Source: Isoetes taiwanensis (taxonomy: Eukaryota; Streptophyta; Lycopodiopsida; Isoetales; Isoetaceae). From it: a stretch of DNA of 64,000 bases. Below the pieces are notes generated by a model. That model did no database searches and was not told the origin of the DNA. It worked only from the letters and a program-made list of their open reading frames with translations. Positions within the stretch are counted from its first letter, which is position 1; each line of letters starts with the position of its first letter. The position numbers were made by a program, and so were the translations under genes. Positions 46,021-58,552 of this stretch are shown here, one piece after another. The stretch spans positions 8,489,890 through 8,553,889 of the forward strand of contig JAJEKV010000030.1 in assembly GCA_021234155.1 (NCBI GenBank), written 5' to 3'.

Positions 46021-47206
46021 CTCAAGATAAACCCCATCTCAAACGAACAACTAGAGCAAATTTGCCTGGAGGATGAGTGCCTTAGCCTTCGTGGGGATCC
46101 ATGCAATGAAATAGTATATCCAGAAAGTCTTTTTTCTATTCATGTGAGGCCGCTTTTATGAACCCCCAACATTGTAGCCATTGACAATGTCATTATACTT
46201 GCTAAAAGTACAAAGCTTTCACTTTTAAAAATTAGCAAACTCCTTTGAATGACCCCATGTTTTCTTATACCAACATGTCCTTTGAATGGACCATATTTAA
46301 AGTTGCCCCTCTCGATGATACCACCCCCCTCAAGAATACCACCAATGTTCCATCTAAGGTCTAGGGAGCACAACCCCCTTCCCCTAAGCCACCCATCAAA
46401 TCCATTTCCCCTAAATTGAAAACCACACGTCCCCCCATGTAGCAGATCCAGTTCGACTCCAACAGCTTCACTGTTATCTTTTTCTTTAGCCATTAAAGGG
46501 CGTCTTGTTCCCCATTTGTAGGAGGCAACAATTAAAATCCGTGCTCCAACGACTCCACGGTTAGCTTTATCTTTAGCCATTAAAGGACACCTTGTTCCCC
46601 ATTTGTAGAAGGCATCAGTTAAAAATTGTGCACAGATAAGAGACATGTAACTATAAATTCCGAGATCTATTATATCAGCAATGTCATAACAAAAATATGA
46701 TGTGGCCAACCGACCAGCTTGAAAATGGGTCGGTGCTAACATTTAGATATTTCGCATATGGGCAGGGCCCTTACTGATAAAAAGATTAAATGGCATAGGA
46801 GCCATTGCCATCCCAAGGATGCAAAACTGGGAGGCCATATTTCCACTTTCAGATTCTTCATCTTTCAAACTTCCAATGATACTTGCCACCCCTTTTATAG
46901 AGATGTCTTTTCAAATTCCAGAACTGGCTTTCTCCAAACTAGCCTTTCCAATTTCTATAAAAGGATTATAGACCTGCATCTGCATGCTAAGCATCTGCCT
47001 CCTATATTTCAGTCGAAACCAGGACCATAAAATGGACATTCTAATCATTAGATTTGGATCCTTCCTCCATGGAGTGATCCAGCAATGCCGTTGCTACCAC
47101 CGATTCGAATCCATGCTTGTTATCCTTTTTCCCATTGCCTTTTTCTTGTTCTTAGAGACGTTGGCAAGTAAAGGAGTCACAGGTATCAGATCTCCAGATT
47201 TAAGTA
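46021..47206 (-). other. LINE C inter-ORF spacer or inserted DNA
   Basis: Contains an 82-bp tandem duplication (TTAGCCATTAAAGG, then CTTGTTCCCCATTTGTAG, at about 46487 and 46569). The minus frame 46742-46140 mostly follows this repeat and resembles no family. I see no gene. Confidence 0.4.
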
Positions 47207-47562
47207 GGGTTCACATGTAGCATTTTTTTCCGGGCTGAATCAACCTTGCTGTATCAGGGCTGACTCTTTTGATCAGCAGTCCGTTCACATGGCATACAGT
47301 GCTTTCTGCTGAAATGTTTTCAGCCGGATATAAGAGCTGGTCGATATGCCCAACCAAATTCAACCTGCGTGAGGCTTCATCCATGTGAATAGAATCCGGC
47401 TGATTAAGCGCTGATCCAAAATTAGATCAGCTGGAGGATTAAATAGAGGTCAGCTCACGCGGGATAGAACACGCGGGGCGGAATCAGCCGGAGTGAATTT
47501 GGGCAGCACGGAATCAGCCGCTGAGCTCCGCTGATGCAAAAATTATGCATGTGAACGGGCCA
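47207..47562. mobile_element. MITE-like element in LINE C
   Basis: The left end GGGTTCACATGTAGCATTTTT and right end AAAAATTATGCATGTGAACG are inverted relatives; about 355 bp, rich in CAGCCG and CTGAATCAGC phrases, no ORF. It lies at the end of the ORF1 coding stretch. The superfamily is unclear because no clean target duplication is visible. Confidence 0.5.
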
Positions 47563-48780
47563 TTAAGAGCACTTGATTCAACTAAAACAGGCTGAATTTC
47601 TTGAACAGCCGTAGAGACAGCATGGTATTGCTCCTGAAGCAGGAGCAACTGTTCCATTTGCTTACTTTTGGGAGAGAGAGGCGGTGATGTTAGTTTAGCT
47701 TCCTCTAGTGCCGCAGCCCCAAGCTGTTTTTTCAGAGCCTCGGCCCCAGGAGCTGCAGTGCTGCCATGTAACTTCGTGCCAAAGCTGCCTTGGTGCTTCT
47801 CCACTACCTCAACCGGTTCACCTGGGATCTGCAGTAAGTGCTCCAAAGATGATGACTCCAGGATCTCTGGGCTACCAAGGATCAAAGCCGAAGCTAAACT
47901 TTCTTGCTGCTCCCCCTGGGCTTCAGGCTGCAACTCTAGCCTCAACGCACAGATCAAACCGCCTCCTTCATCCACCAAGTCGTCTCCTACATCGTTGGCG
48001 TCTACTTTGTTGCCAGTAAGAGAAAGAGAGGATGAGGGGCCCGGGCAGGAGACCCTGCTTGGATTTTCTTTACAGAGAAGGGCAGTGGATCCTCTCATTT
48101 TCTTGGAGACCTTTGTAAAACCATCTGCATCACAGTCAAGGGACAAAGCTTTCCCTTGTGTCTCCTGAGATCTCATTTTCGTTAGCACAGATGGGACCAG
48201 CATGCACCAGAGTATCACAACGTTGACATGGCAGAGGGAGACCCGACACCTGAAGTTTGAACTCAATCAATTCATCATCGAAGCCGTTGAAGAACAGAGA
48301 GCCAGGAATAGGATTGAACAGATTGACCGAGACACAAATCTTTGGGGCTTCCTCCGGGCATCTGCCCATGGATACAAACTCTCCAAGAGGAGATACAATG
48401 ATACTCGGAACTCAAGTTGGATAGCGAGATCCAGATTGGATAGAACAGCGCATCCGGCTTCTTGGATTCAAACTTAGGCCTCCATCTTTGGAACAAGACT
48501 TGTCCATTCTGACAGGTAATAACCCCTTTTCTGAAGATGAAATCGGCGTCTCTTTCCGAGGAGAAAGAGACAAGAGCATATAAGTTCCCAAGTGGCAGCA
48601 CCCTGAGCTGGGTTTGGCCTCTGCAAACCCGCTGAATAACTTCTTAACTTCACCCAGAGAAGGGTTTCCTCTGATAATCTTGGCTATTAGCCCAAGGTTA
48701 TTGAGGTGGCGGGTTTTGTTTGCCACCTCTGGGATGCGAACATAGAGGGAGAACAGCTTTCCTTCATGACTAATGCTGCA
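47563..48780 (-). pseudogene. LINE C ORF1: DUF4283 and CCHC knuckle
   Basis: Across frames the minus strand reads NKTRHLNNLGLIAKIIRG, then GNLYALVSFSSERDADFIF, then FQRWRPKFESKK and PIWISLSNLS, the DUF4283 pattern. The zinc knuckle CQRCDTLVHAGPIC follows at 48260-48215, then a Ser/Glu-rich tail to about 47570. Three or more frameshifts. Confidence 0.7.
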
Positions 48781-48814
48781 GGACCAGGAGCAGACTGATC
48801 CATAACACCACTGC

Positions 48815-49576
48815 CTAATAGGTCTCCAACCAATAAAATCCTTCTTGCAACCAAGGGCAAGAGACTAAGAAAGATTGAGTATGGGTAGCCTCAGTATCAC
48901 GAAATACAAGGAGCCTAACTAGGCTTCTTACAAAGAAGGGATCTCCTGCTGCTATGGAAAAACTGCCTGCACAGATGAACTGGTCTTGGTATACAATTCT
49001 GCTGTCAATAATAGATGCCCAGAGCTGATCCAAAGGCCCGTGAATTGTACCCCACCAGATAAACTCTGTATTAACCAGGATCACAGAGCGGGTGATGGAG
49101 GGAACTTCAAATATAGAAGGCAAAGACTCTGGAGGTGATAGTGATTCGTCCGAGATTTGTGGGCTAGAATCTGTGGAAAATACCAGATACTCCATCTTGA
49201 GACCACATTAGACAGGCATGTAAAGCTCCAGGGTTACAAAGTCCACAGAATAGAGCATAAACTTAGCGAGAGGAGGTTGATCAGCACCCAAATATGCAAT
49301 CCTTAGTTCAATAGCAGATGCAAGGGGATCAATGGTAGGCCTTGATTGTTCACCGACAAAATAAATGTCGGGAAAGTTGCTCTCGTCCACCAAGAAGGCC
49401 CACAAGTCACCAGAATCCCCTTCTAGCCAACTACAGCAGATTTGCTCACGACTGTAGAAGATAATAAAATATTTTGAAGTTTCTGCAACTGAGGCAGCTG
49501 GAGAAGCTGGAGAGACAATAGTAGATGAACTAGCCTCAGTCGAGCAGGCTATAGCCAACGGAAGTGGTAAGCCCAT
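48815..49576 (-). pseudogene. LINE C upstream ORF, unrecognised, one stop
   Basis: A frame of about 254 codons broken by TAG at 49208-49210. Before the stop: MGLPLPLAIACSTEAS, YFIIFYSREQICCSWLEGD, then PDIYFVGEQSRPTIDP. After it: MEYLVFSTDSS, then WWGTIHGPLDQLWASIID and FFVRSLVRLLVFRDTEA. The two halves look like two repeats of one domain (an aromatic, Leu-rich fold around LW-AF/ASI-D). It sits where the ORF1 N-terminus of LINE C should be. I know no such domain in plant LINE ORF1. Confidence 0.45.
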
Positions 49577-49949
49577 TTGGATGGGTCATTTGATCAAAGG
49601 AAGAGACAAATGATTTTTTATTTTTCCAAGAACTTCTTAAGATAAAGATAAATCAAAAGCTGAAAATAAGACGGTTAAGACTAAGCCAAGCCTTCGAAAC
49701 AGATGAAGCAAAGCACTGGAGGTAGAGTTATAAACAGTCTTTGCACTGGAAATAATTAGGAAGGCTAAAACAACCGGGATTTGCACTGGAGATATGTGCT
49801 TATGGAAAAACAAACAAATTTTATAGAAAAAACCCTTCGTAGCCTGTCATAGAAATGCAAACCCTATGTCTACCAAATCATATCGAATCCAGCATGCAAT
49901 GATAAAAAAGTCACGGTCAAAGGGGGCCTTTGTCTGAAAAGCAGAAGAA

Positions 49950-50080
49950 TGCCCCCCCCTCTACAAGGGGGCGACCACAGCAGAGTAGCAGACGATATAA
50001 ACCAGTCTTGGATTTGTCCCCCTCTATAAGGGGGGCGACTGCAGCAGAGAAGCAGACGATTCAATCCAGCCTAGGATCTG
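49950..50080. repeat. Two hairpin-bearing 67-bp repeats upstream of LINE C
   Basis: CCCCCTCTACAAGGGGGCGA, then CAGCAGAGTAGCAGACGAT, recurs as CCCCTCTATAAGGGGGGCGA, then CAGCAGAGAAGCAGACGAT, 64-67 bases on. Each starts with a CCCCCT...AGGGGG hairpin. The position just upstream of LINE C (minus) fits promoter monomers of a LINE 5' UTR. Confidence 0.55.
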
Positions 50081-50494
50081 GAGAAAAAAACAGAAAGGGA
50101 GAAAGGCTCGCACTAACGGTCGTTAGCGGCCCTTAGTTGCGCCCATAGTTGCGCCCAAACTTGACTTAGGTCGATTGCACAATCTTCAAACATTGACTGC
50201 CAGGTTGAGTCAAAATACTCCTTGGAAGACGGTCTTCCTTTGAGGTGTGGGTTTCGTGTCGTGGGTCTGACGTTGGATACTGTGAAGTGAGATTACTCCA
50301 TCTAGTGTTTTCCAGCCTTGGATTCGCACCTGCTTCCTTAGAATATCCTATAAGCTCTCGTCCACCCTCCCTTGATTCTCGTATGGAACTTCGACGTAAC
50401 ATATACATAGTGAGCTTGCTCCTTTGCAGATATACATCTTTCTTTAGTTCGTGTAATCAAGGAGTCTCATCAACAGACATTGTCAACCAAGCTA
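50081..50494. other. Spacer between LINE C and the hAT element
   Basis: No gene or repeat recognised; it may hold the 5' part of the hAT element, but no terminal inverted repeat could be defined. Confidence 0.35.
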
Positions 50495-53160
50495 GCAGCA
50501 ATGGCAGCTGGTCATGCATCTACCTCAAGAGGTGCAGGCAGCGGTCATACATCCTCTTCTAGGGGTGCGAGGACTGCGCGCACTCGTGGCAGGGTAGGGG
50601 AACTGCACCAAGTGCACGTGGTCGCGTTACTGGGGTTGCCGGTCGGAAAAGAGGCCCAGAATGGGATTTTGTGAAGGAGTTTGGCATAAATGAGTGGGAA
50701 TATGTGTTTTGTGGATACTCATCGGTAAATGGTTCCGCAACAAGAATTCGAGCTCACATCTTATGGGAAAGAGACATTGGTGTCGCAACTTGTACTGCAT
50801 CTGCTGACTTGCAAAGAGATGCCATTGAAAGATTGTCTCGACTAGATGTGATACGCAAAACGAAGAATAATATGAAAAAAGACGGGTTACGGATACTCAA
50901 GAGCAGTGCCGAGCAGAAGTAGATGAAAATAACTATATCATCCCCCCTATTAGGGCGGCATACCAATCAGACGGTGGATTAAGGTCAATAGGTATAAGTA
51001 TGGGCGAGCAGAGAATGATAGAGACAATTGAAATAGTGGAAAGACAGACGAAGCAATAGAGGGTTGATCAATGCTTAACATTAGAGCAACTGAAGAAGAC
51101 ACAATTGAAGGTTGTATAGGCATTTTTATATGCCAGGTTGTCTCCACATATTTTGGAACACAAAGCAATGAAAGAAGCCTTCCAGGAAGTTGCCAAAACA
51201 GGGCCGGCTTTCAAGCTGCCTTCACACAAGCATGCCAACAACAAAATGGTCGATGAAACACATGGCAAAATGGCCGAGAGGGTGGAGATGAAGTTGTGTC
51301 GTGTTACTGAAGCCAGGCCGGCTTCACTAGTGACTGATGGTTGGAGCAATGTAAACAAGAACCATCTTCTAAACTTCATGATCGTGTATCCAGGGGACGA
51401 AGTATTTTTGAAGACTGTAGAAACCAAAACTGACCAAGTGACAGGAGATTGGATTTTTCAGAAAACAAAGGCTGCGATAGAGAGTTTTGGATATTTCAAG
51501 TTGTAATGGATAATGCATCTAATTGTAAGTTAGCGGGTGAATTGTTGGAGTCCGAATTTCCAGGATTGCACGCCACTAGCTGCCAATGCCATTGCCTGAA
51601 CCTATTGCTCAAGGATTGGTTCTCACAGCACACTTGGTTCAAAGATCCCATTCGAAAAGTGCGCCGTCTTGTAAAATTCATCACAAAAAAGCCGGCAATT
51701 CATGCCATTTACAAGTCATTGCATCAAAAGGCCCTAGCACTCATGAACCCTGGGCAAACGCTATTTGGTTCCAATTACATCTGTCTCGAAAGAGTGCTTA
51801 GGTGTCGTGATTGGATTATCTTGACCTTCAATCATACAGAGTTCTTTGAATGGGAGAGGAGGCAGAAGGGCAAAAATACCTCCAAACACTGACAACAAAT
51901 CGCTGCCCTTCAAGAAATGCTTAGACGGGAGATGTTTTGGAAAGGCATAAAGAATGTTGTGAGGTGCATGCAACCCTGTTTGTCATGCCATCAAAATCCT
52001 TGACTCTTTGAGGGCAAGCACTGTTAAGGTCTAGGGGTGTTGGCACTCAATTCAATCATTCCTAGAACGTGATGAGCCCAACGTGCCCTTTGACAATGCC
52101 AAGTGCGTAGCACTGCTTAGGGACTTCATTGAACGATGGAAGAAGTCGTACAACGACCTTCATGGTGCCGAACATGCCTTAGACCTGCACAACCATGATA
52201 TGGACCAACATACAGATAAAGACGTTATGGGTTCGTTGAAGAAAGTTGCAAAATTGTACTATCCTAATAGCTCGGACTACAAGCTTGTCATTGCGGAGTT
52301 AACCGAGTATCAAAACTTGAGTGGAAAGTGGGCAAATGAAGAGTTTCATGACGCGTTGGAGAGTCATAAGAAGGAGCCCAATATGGAATCCTATGCATGG
52401 TGGCAAGTTTATGGGCAAGTTACTGATACCTTATAGGCAATTGTAATGACTATCCCCTTCCTGGTATCCTCCAATAGTGCAAGTGAGAGGAATTGAGGTT
52501 CCTATAAGTACATACACAGTGTCATCCGTAATCGCTTGCTGCATAAGAAGGCTGACAAACTTGTATATAACTTCTCAAACTGGCAGCTCTTGAATCGCAA
52601 CAGTGGTGCATCCGCAATCGATAAGCTACAGCTTCCTTTCATGGATGCAGATTCTGAAGTGGAAGAGGACAGCTTCGAAGACAGTGAGGATGAGCTACTT
52701 GCAGTAAATGCCGCAAACCATGTTGACGAAGACATTCAGCGTACCCAATTCGTTGATGAGCAAGATGACAAGTCAACTGACAGTAGGATACTGGGAATCT
52801 GATATAGAAAGGCCAGGTCCGAGCAATGCAGGAGTTCCGTTTGAGGATTTAACTACCCCACATGATCCATCGGACTCTCCAATGCCAATTACCTTGACAA
52901 ACAGAGAACGTGCTAGAAGAAACATACCTCGAGGACCTTGTAGTAAGAAGAAGAAGAAGAAGAAGAAGAGATTTTAACGTCACGCCACAAGGCAGCGTCC
53001 TATCGGACATGTGACACTGTACAACACACCCAGATGGGTCCTGCCCCCACCACTTTACATTGCTGAAGTGGGAAAAGGCCATAGGAGGTTGAACCTAGGC
53101 CAGCAGGCAAAAGAGGATGGAACTCCGAATGATAAAACTGATGAAGATGGTGCTGCCTAA
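50495..53160 (+). pseudogene. hAT-superfamily transposase (BED, DUF659, dimerisation domain), broken
   Basis: The ATG at 50495 opens a Ser/Arg/Gly-rich start. After a frameshift near 50600 comes a BED-type zinc finger (VFCGYSSVNGSATRIRAHIL, then GVATC). The DUF659 region (51140-51500) has FKLPSHKH, SLVTDGWSNVNKNHLLNF and GDEVFLKTVE. Then MDNASNCKLAGELLES, CQCHCLNLLLKDW and LFGSNYICLERVL (51500-51800) match the catalytic core context (D, C-x2-H). The C-terminal hAT dimerisation domain (52430-52600) reads SSNSASERN, IHSVIRNRLLHKKADKLVY. The tail has an acidic patch, a Lys run (52950-52972) and stays open to the TAA at 53158-53160. At least five stops or frameshifts. Its length (about 800 codons) fits the family. 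No terminal inverted repeats found. Confidence 0.8.
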
Positions 53161-55170
53161 AAAGATGAGGCTTTTAGTATCTTCGAACTATTGTAGCCAT
53201 GGATGAGGATCTTCAAACTTTTGTTCAGGCACTATTAATAAAAAAAGTTTTTGTCATTTTAACAATTTGTTACGGTGTTTCATGTATAATATTTTTTGTC
53301 ATTTTAATAATTTGCCATTGTGTTCCATGTTTCATATATCTTATCTTATATTATAATGTTATTGTGTAAGTGTTGGACCCAGCCCTAATTTTAACGGCCC
53401 AGATTCGACCAAACCAATGGCGATGATGATGCCACGTCACAAAGTTTTGCGTTTTTTTTAGGGTTCGCGAGGGCGCCTATGGTGCCTGCTGCATTCCTCC
53501 AGTGGTATCCACATGCACGCCACAGGTGGAACGGCACTGCTAGGTTCGACAGCTTCTTCAGTAGTCAAGAATGGTTAGCAGAATCGAGGCAGTCGACAAC
53601 GCTTGGTGATGTTGGCGAGGGAAAATAAAGGAGCAACGATGTTGTGGAATCCCTCCTATCATGTCTTGATCTTAGGGTTTAGTTTTAGCTGTATTGTGTA
53701 AGGACGAGGCTTTTTCCAGAGATTGGAACCGGTGAAAGATAAATTTGGAGCACCTGACTGAAGAGCCGGTCCTGGAACAGCTAAAATCAATCGTTGAGTT
53801 TGCTGCTGACTTTCGTTTCTTGAACCTGGAATTAAATTGAATTGGAATAGATTGACAAAGATGCAATGCATTCTATTGCAAGCGGATGCAAGTATGCATG
53901 AAAGCAGTTCATATTTTCTTCCTTAAGTTATAGGATTTTTTGATCCGGTGAAACTTTCTGATACGATAGGTAGCTGTTCAAAGATGAGCTATCATATTGC
54001 TGACAAACTAGATGCATCAGGTAAACAGGTAAACGATTGGACTTTCTCTTTCTGTGCTGTTGCTCTTACTCGGGTATAGTCATTTTTTTCAAAAGACAAA
54101 GATAGCAATTGTTGCCTTGCCTATAGATCTCATAGCGTGCGGTTGGATTTTTCTCAGAATTAATAAACTGTTTTCTTTTTTCCTTTGCTCAGGGAGATTC
54201 AAAGTAGACTGGCCAGTTCATGATTTACACAGGCCAGTTGAAGCCCGAAGCTTATGGATTCACATTCTGATCTTTAACCTTTGTAACAATGCTGGTTATG
54301 AGGACTTCATTTCTCATACCAGCCCCTCAGCATGAAGTATTGAGGGGTAAACACAAGAGGCATTGCCTGGGTTTCATAAATGTAGGTAAGAAATCTGCTG
54401 AAAAAAGTTTGTATTTAACATAGCCAGAATATGGGAGCATCGATCGTGTGAACGCACTCTCTGTGAACGCACTGCTTCATGCTACAAGCCAAGTAACGTC
54501 TCAGGTGCCTTTCTTCTGCACTATTTTTTTTTTTTTTTTGTCATTCCTTATAGCTATCTTGAATAGCGAGTTGCTTCATGAAGGATTGTATCTATGCAGC
54601 CTTCTCATCCTTATCTGCATCAGTGTTGGATGTCTAACTAGACTTAAGAACACATTAGTTGAATTTCCTTCTACAGCTGTGTTTCTTACTGGGGCGTCAA
54701 TGGAAATTGAGCATGCATATTGGATCTTTTCTGCAGATGTATATTAGAGCATTTAAAAGGTATCTGCGCAGCTATTTGTTCTCTTTGCAACTGTTTTTCT
54801 TGCTCGGGCATCAAGCCTGAGTAACAACACAAAAGCATCCAAAGCATCCAGAGATAAATTTCCTAGAGACATAATTACTTCATGGATCTGATTGTTGTTC
54901 ATATTGATTAATGCTGCTGTGGTTAATTTGTCCTTGGGTTGCATAGAAGCTTCCTATGATCCTTTATCCAGATTCTCTTGGCAGCTTGCGAGTTTATCTA
55001 ACTGTTACACTGCCAAGTTTTTCTTTAAAAGATGAGATTGATGATTGATACTTTTTGATTGACTTCTAACCTGAGAACAAGGCGCAAAAAATCAATTCAG
55101 TTCCATTCTTTTTGGGAATAAATATGTTTGTTGCTCCCATGCTTATATTAAATAGCACGGTCAGGTCAAG
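53161..55170. other. AT-rich intergenic DNA
   Basis: No gene, RNA or defined repeat. GAACGCACTCTCTGTGAACGCACTGC near 54450 is a short duplication. The frames at 54054-54335 and 54448-54747 have no recognisable signal. Confidence 0.4.
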
Positions 55171-55198
55171 CACTTACTGTGCATGACGTTGTACCATA

Positions 55199-56952
55199 CG
55201 GTACCAACGCCCGATGTTCAAATATTACCATTTGCATAGCATTGTGCAAAACCGTGAGTCCAGACCATCGCACCTAGACTCCGGCCCCAGAGGTCTATAT
55301 CAAAGAATTACATCATACATAATTACTTACAATTCACTATCATCATAACACATGCCTTAACAAGCTCAACATCAATTAATTCCATACACACTCTATGTAA
55401 CAAGAAAAAGTTCAACCATGACTCAATAATTATGATAGCCTCAATAATGCAATATGCAACCATCGTTATTAAAAAAAAGATAAATGTCGACACCTTTCCA
55501 AGATTCATTAACACAAGGTTAATATCTACATTTAAGACTTCAATAATGTTTAATCTATAACATTCAATTATCGTTGTGCTTCCATTCCCAACTTCCTCCA
55601 TACATACACATGTGCTTTGCATTTTACCCCTCTTTAGATTAACTAATTTCAAAGGCTTTCACTATATAGCTAGATAACTTGTTAGGCTACCCATTTCGTA
55701 TTGACAATTAACTTATATCTATTAACATACCCCTCCGTAACCTAGTCCTTAATCTTAACAAATTCCTCGCCCAGCTATTTGTTCCAGCTAACCCTTACTA
55801 TTTTAATTTAACTTATAACTTAGCTTAAATCTTACATTTATTATACTACTACCTTACTAACAAAGTAACTAGCTGTTAACATTTTTTTGTTATTTCTAAC
55901 CTAACCCTAACGTGCATATACAGGAACGATCTCGGCCTGCAGCTGCCGGATATGGCCTCCAGGCCATCGAATCCACCTGAAGATCTCACCAAGCTTCCCG
56001 ATTATGCTGGTAAGGAAGGTTTCTGGCCATTTCGGCCATGGCGCAAATCAGGTGGTTCCAGGCCAGTTCCTAGCCGCCAAGATTATGATATTCCCAGCCA
56101 AATCTTACTCCAAACTTCCTGATTCTTCATTATTTCTGCATTTCGGCCTCATTAAGGCCCAAATCGGCCCATTTCAGGGCAATTCATATGCTTTTACAGC
56201 ATGCCAAATCGGCAAGATCATGCCGTTCTTCCAGCAGCATACAAGAAAAATACTGCCTGTCTTTGCCAGTTTTGGACTCATCACTTTAATTCTAATCCAT
56301 TTCACATAACTTTTTATGATTTCTGATCATTACAGTTTGTCAGGTTCATGCCATGCAAACGGCAGCATGCAAGAGAAACTTTTACAGTTTAACTGTTTTC
56401 TGCCATACTTTTATCTTAATCCATCCCTCAGGTTCTAATCTGCTATTCCAATCACTTCTGGCATGGTTTAAATAATCCGCTCCCTAGAAATCATTAGATC
56501 TATGATGCTTTTGCAAGCTTTTTATATGCCATCATAAAATATTTACATATACAATCATGCAAGTTTATTCATATTCACGCACTTATAATTTAACTCTAAA
56601 TTTATGCCAAGTTCCAGAACATTTCTACTGCATCAACACAATTTTTCTACGCTAGAAAAACCCCAGGTGTACGGCTTGATCCCCACCTGGAATCCCGCTT
56701 GCTTCTTCTGCGCTCCAACACGCTCCCAAAACTCTGCATGCAATTCGCTCCTTCAGCAATCCCTCTGCGATCTATCTTTTTCCAAATGCTTTTCTCTGTA
56801 CTTATATTTATTTTTAACCACCAGTATTCCGTCCATATAATCTCTACATATACGACGTATTACTCTGCATGCGTAATATTTTGATTAATATTCCTTTGCA
56901 TCCTTTAATAAAATAATTCCACAATATACCTCAAAATCCTAGGTCCGTTACA
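55199..56952 (-). mobile_element. Probable LTR E of another gypsy element
   Basis: The minus strand starts TGTAACGGACCTAGG at 56952, right after a polypurine tract (GGAGGAGAGAC). The left limit is uncertain; the repeated phrase at 55171-55198 may mark it. It is pyrimidine/AT-rich without ORFs; 55920-56340 carries repeated AAATCGGCC and TTTCGGCC phrases. Confidence 0.5.
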
Positions 56953-57290
56953 GTCTCTCCTCCAAAAAATCAACCCATGTCCTCATGGGCGCATCTCCGG
57001 AAACTCACGAAGAATCTAATTAGGATCTTCCCAGGTGGCATCTTCCTCAGGACAACCCGCCCATTGAACCAAAAATCTCCGTATTGTTCGCCTCCTTAAG
57101 CGACGGGTTTCCTCTCGCAGAATACGTTCTGGTGGGGGGTACAAAAAGTTCTCCCTGCTTACCAAATCATCGTCCCCCAAATATGGGAAGGATAAAAAAC
57201 ATACTTCCTTAAGTTACTCACGTGAAAGACATTATGTACGTTCAAATGCGAGGGCAACTCCAACCTATAAGCCACCTACTGTGATGGGCC
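56953..57290 (-). pseudogene. 3' end of gypsy pol with chromodomain, fragment
   Basis: The minus strand reads, across small frameshifts, LTFE/NVHN-VFHV-like remnants, then PPPERILREETRRLRRR, then TIRRFLVQWAGCPEEDATWED and EFPEMRP. The QW..P.EDATWE core is a chromodomain. The polypurine tract follows. It is a different family from the 14-28 kb element. Confidence 0.7.
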
Positions 57291-58017
57291 TGGCCAGTTA
57301 ACCTCTCGGTAACTGGAGATCCCATCGATCTCTACCGTTGGATCTACTTAACTCTTGGAACTCGGAAAATTGATACTTGCATGCTTAGGTAAAGAATTTA
57401 ATCTTTATACTTGCTCTAAGGTCCCAAAAATACTATACTTGCCATTGCTTAGCAAAAACCCCACACAACAACCAAAGTTTTAAATAATGATAGCTTCAAG
57501 CCGATACATAATAAGAATAATAGCAATAATAGTCAAGTTAATTGAATAGCAATCCACACACTTCGACTCTCGCCTTTCTGAAGCCTGACTACTTTCCGGA
57601 GCATCTCGTACCTCTGCTTACACCATCAACCACGGGGTTAGTCACACAGACTAAGTGGGGATCGGGGAATCTAGGACATATCTAGCATCAACCACCACAA
57701 AGCATTAACTAGAACAATAACTTAGCCTTACTGTAGCCTCGCCCCTGCAATCTAGGTTACTTAGTCCGACAAGCATAACCACAATGCATAATTATACCAA
57801 GCATGACCATTGCAACTTAATTTCAACATTAAAACACATATACAATAGCCAAGCAACCATAGCATCAATATTGCAACCAATATTCCTCTGGGTCTGAGCA
57901 GGTCAACTCGGCTGATCAGGCCAGTGACATAGAGGCGGGGTAACCACGTGTGTACACACCCTTCCACGCTGCGTCCAGCATTGGAGGACCACTTACTGTG
58001 CATGACGTTGTACCATA
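57291..58017. other. Repeat-derived DNA before the TRIM
   Basis: AT-rich, no ORF. It ends with ACTTACTGTGCATGACGTTG, TACCATA, the same 27-28 bases found at 55172-55198, so both points probably belong to one repeat family or flank the same insertion. Confidence 0.4.
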
Positions 58018-58487
58018 TGTAACGTTCCTAACCGACATGCCCTTAGCCAACTCGGCAAAACCGTCTAGACGTTTATGAATAGTCGCTTCTACCCATTTAT
58101 GCAGGTGTCTCGGGAACGCCCCACAGGCACATTCAAGGTTTGAATACTCGAGCGGTCTACCATGGGCCCGTTACAGTCTCTCCCACTAGAACTATGCTCG
58201 TCCTCGAGCATCCAAGGCTATACCATGTCTATGCCATACCATGTTACAATGATTACCAAGTCTTTGCAAATTACCCATGCATATAGGCACCCATGGAGAC
58301 TTGAACTCGAGACCTGCTCTGATACCAACTGTAACATTCATAACCGACATGCCCTTAGCCGCTGGGCAAAACCGTCTAGACGTTTATGAATAGTCGCTTC
58401 TACCCATTTATGCCGATGTCTCGGGAACGCCCCACAGGCACATTCAAGGTTTGAATACTCGAGCGAGTCTACCATGGGCCCGTTATA
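58018..58487 (-). mobile_element. TRIM (miniature LTR element)
   Basis: Two 158-bp LTRs (58018-58175 and 58330-58487) begin or end TGTAAC...GTTACA (the second has one change) and are about 95 percent alike by eye. Only 154 bp lies between them. On the minus strand it opens with PBS TGGTATCAGAGC (58327-58316) and closes with a purine tract AGTGGGAGAGAC before the 3' LTR. There is no coding capacity: the definition of a terminal-repeat retrotransposon in miniature. The LTR carries a tRNA-like A-box string (TTTTGCCGAGTTGGCTAAGG on minus). Confidence 0.88.
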
Positions 58488-58552
58488 GTACTCGGCTGCA
58501 GCTCCAAATTTCGCTAACTGTTTCTTCAATTCGGCCATCTCTAATGCATGAA

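Larger units (their letters stand above)
44156..49576 (-). mobile_element. LINE C: L1-like retrotransposon, damaged
   Basis: The order on the minus strand is ORF1 N-terminal region (49576-48815), DUF4283/zinc knuckle (48780-47563), a MITE, a spacer, and ORF2 with endonuclease and part of the reverse transcriptase (46020-44240). The 3' part of the reverse transcriptase and the tail are missing. It is related to LINE B in layout but clearly diverged in sequence. Confidence 0.8.

Noticed and set aside
46140-46742. 200-codon minus frame in LINE C spacer
   Set aside because: It largely follows an 82-bp tandem duplication and resembles no domain.
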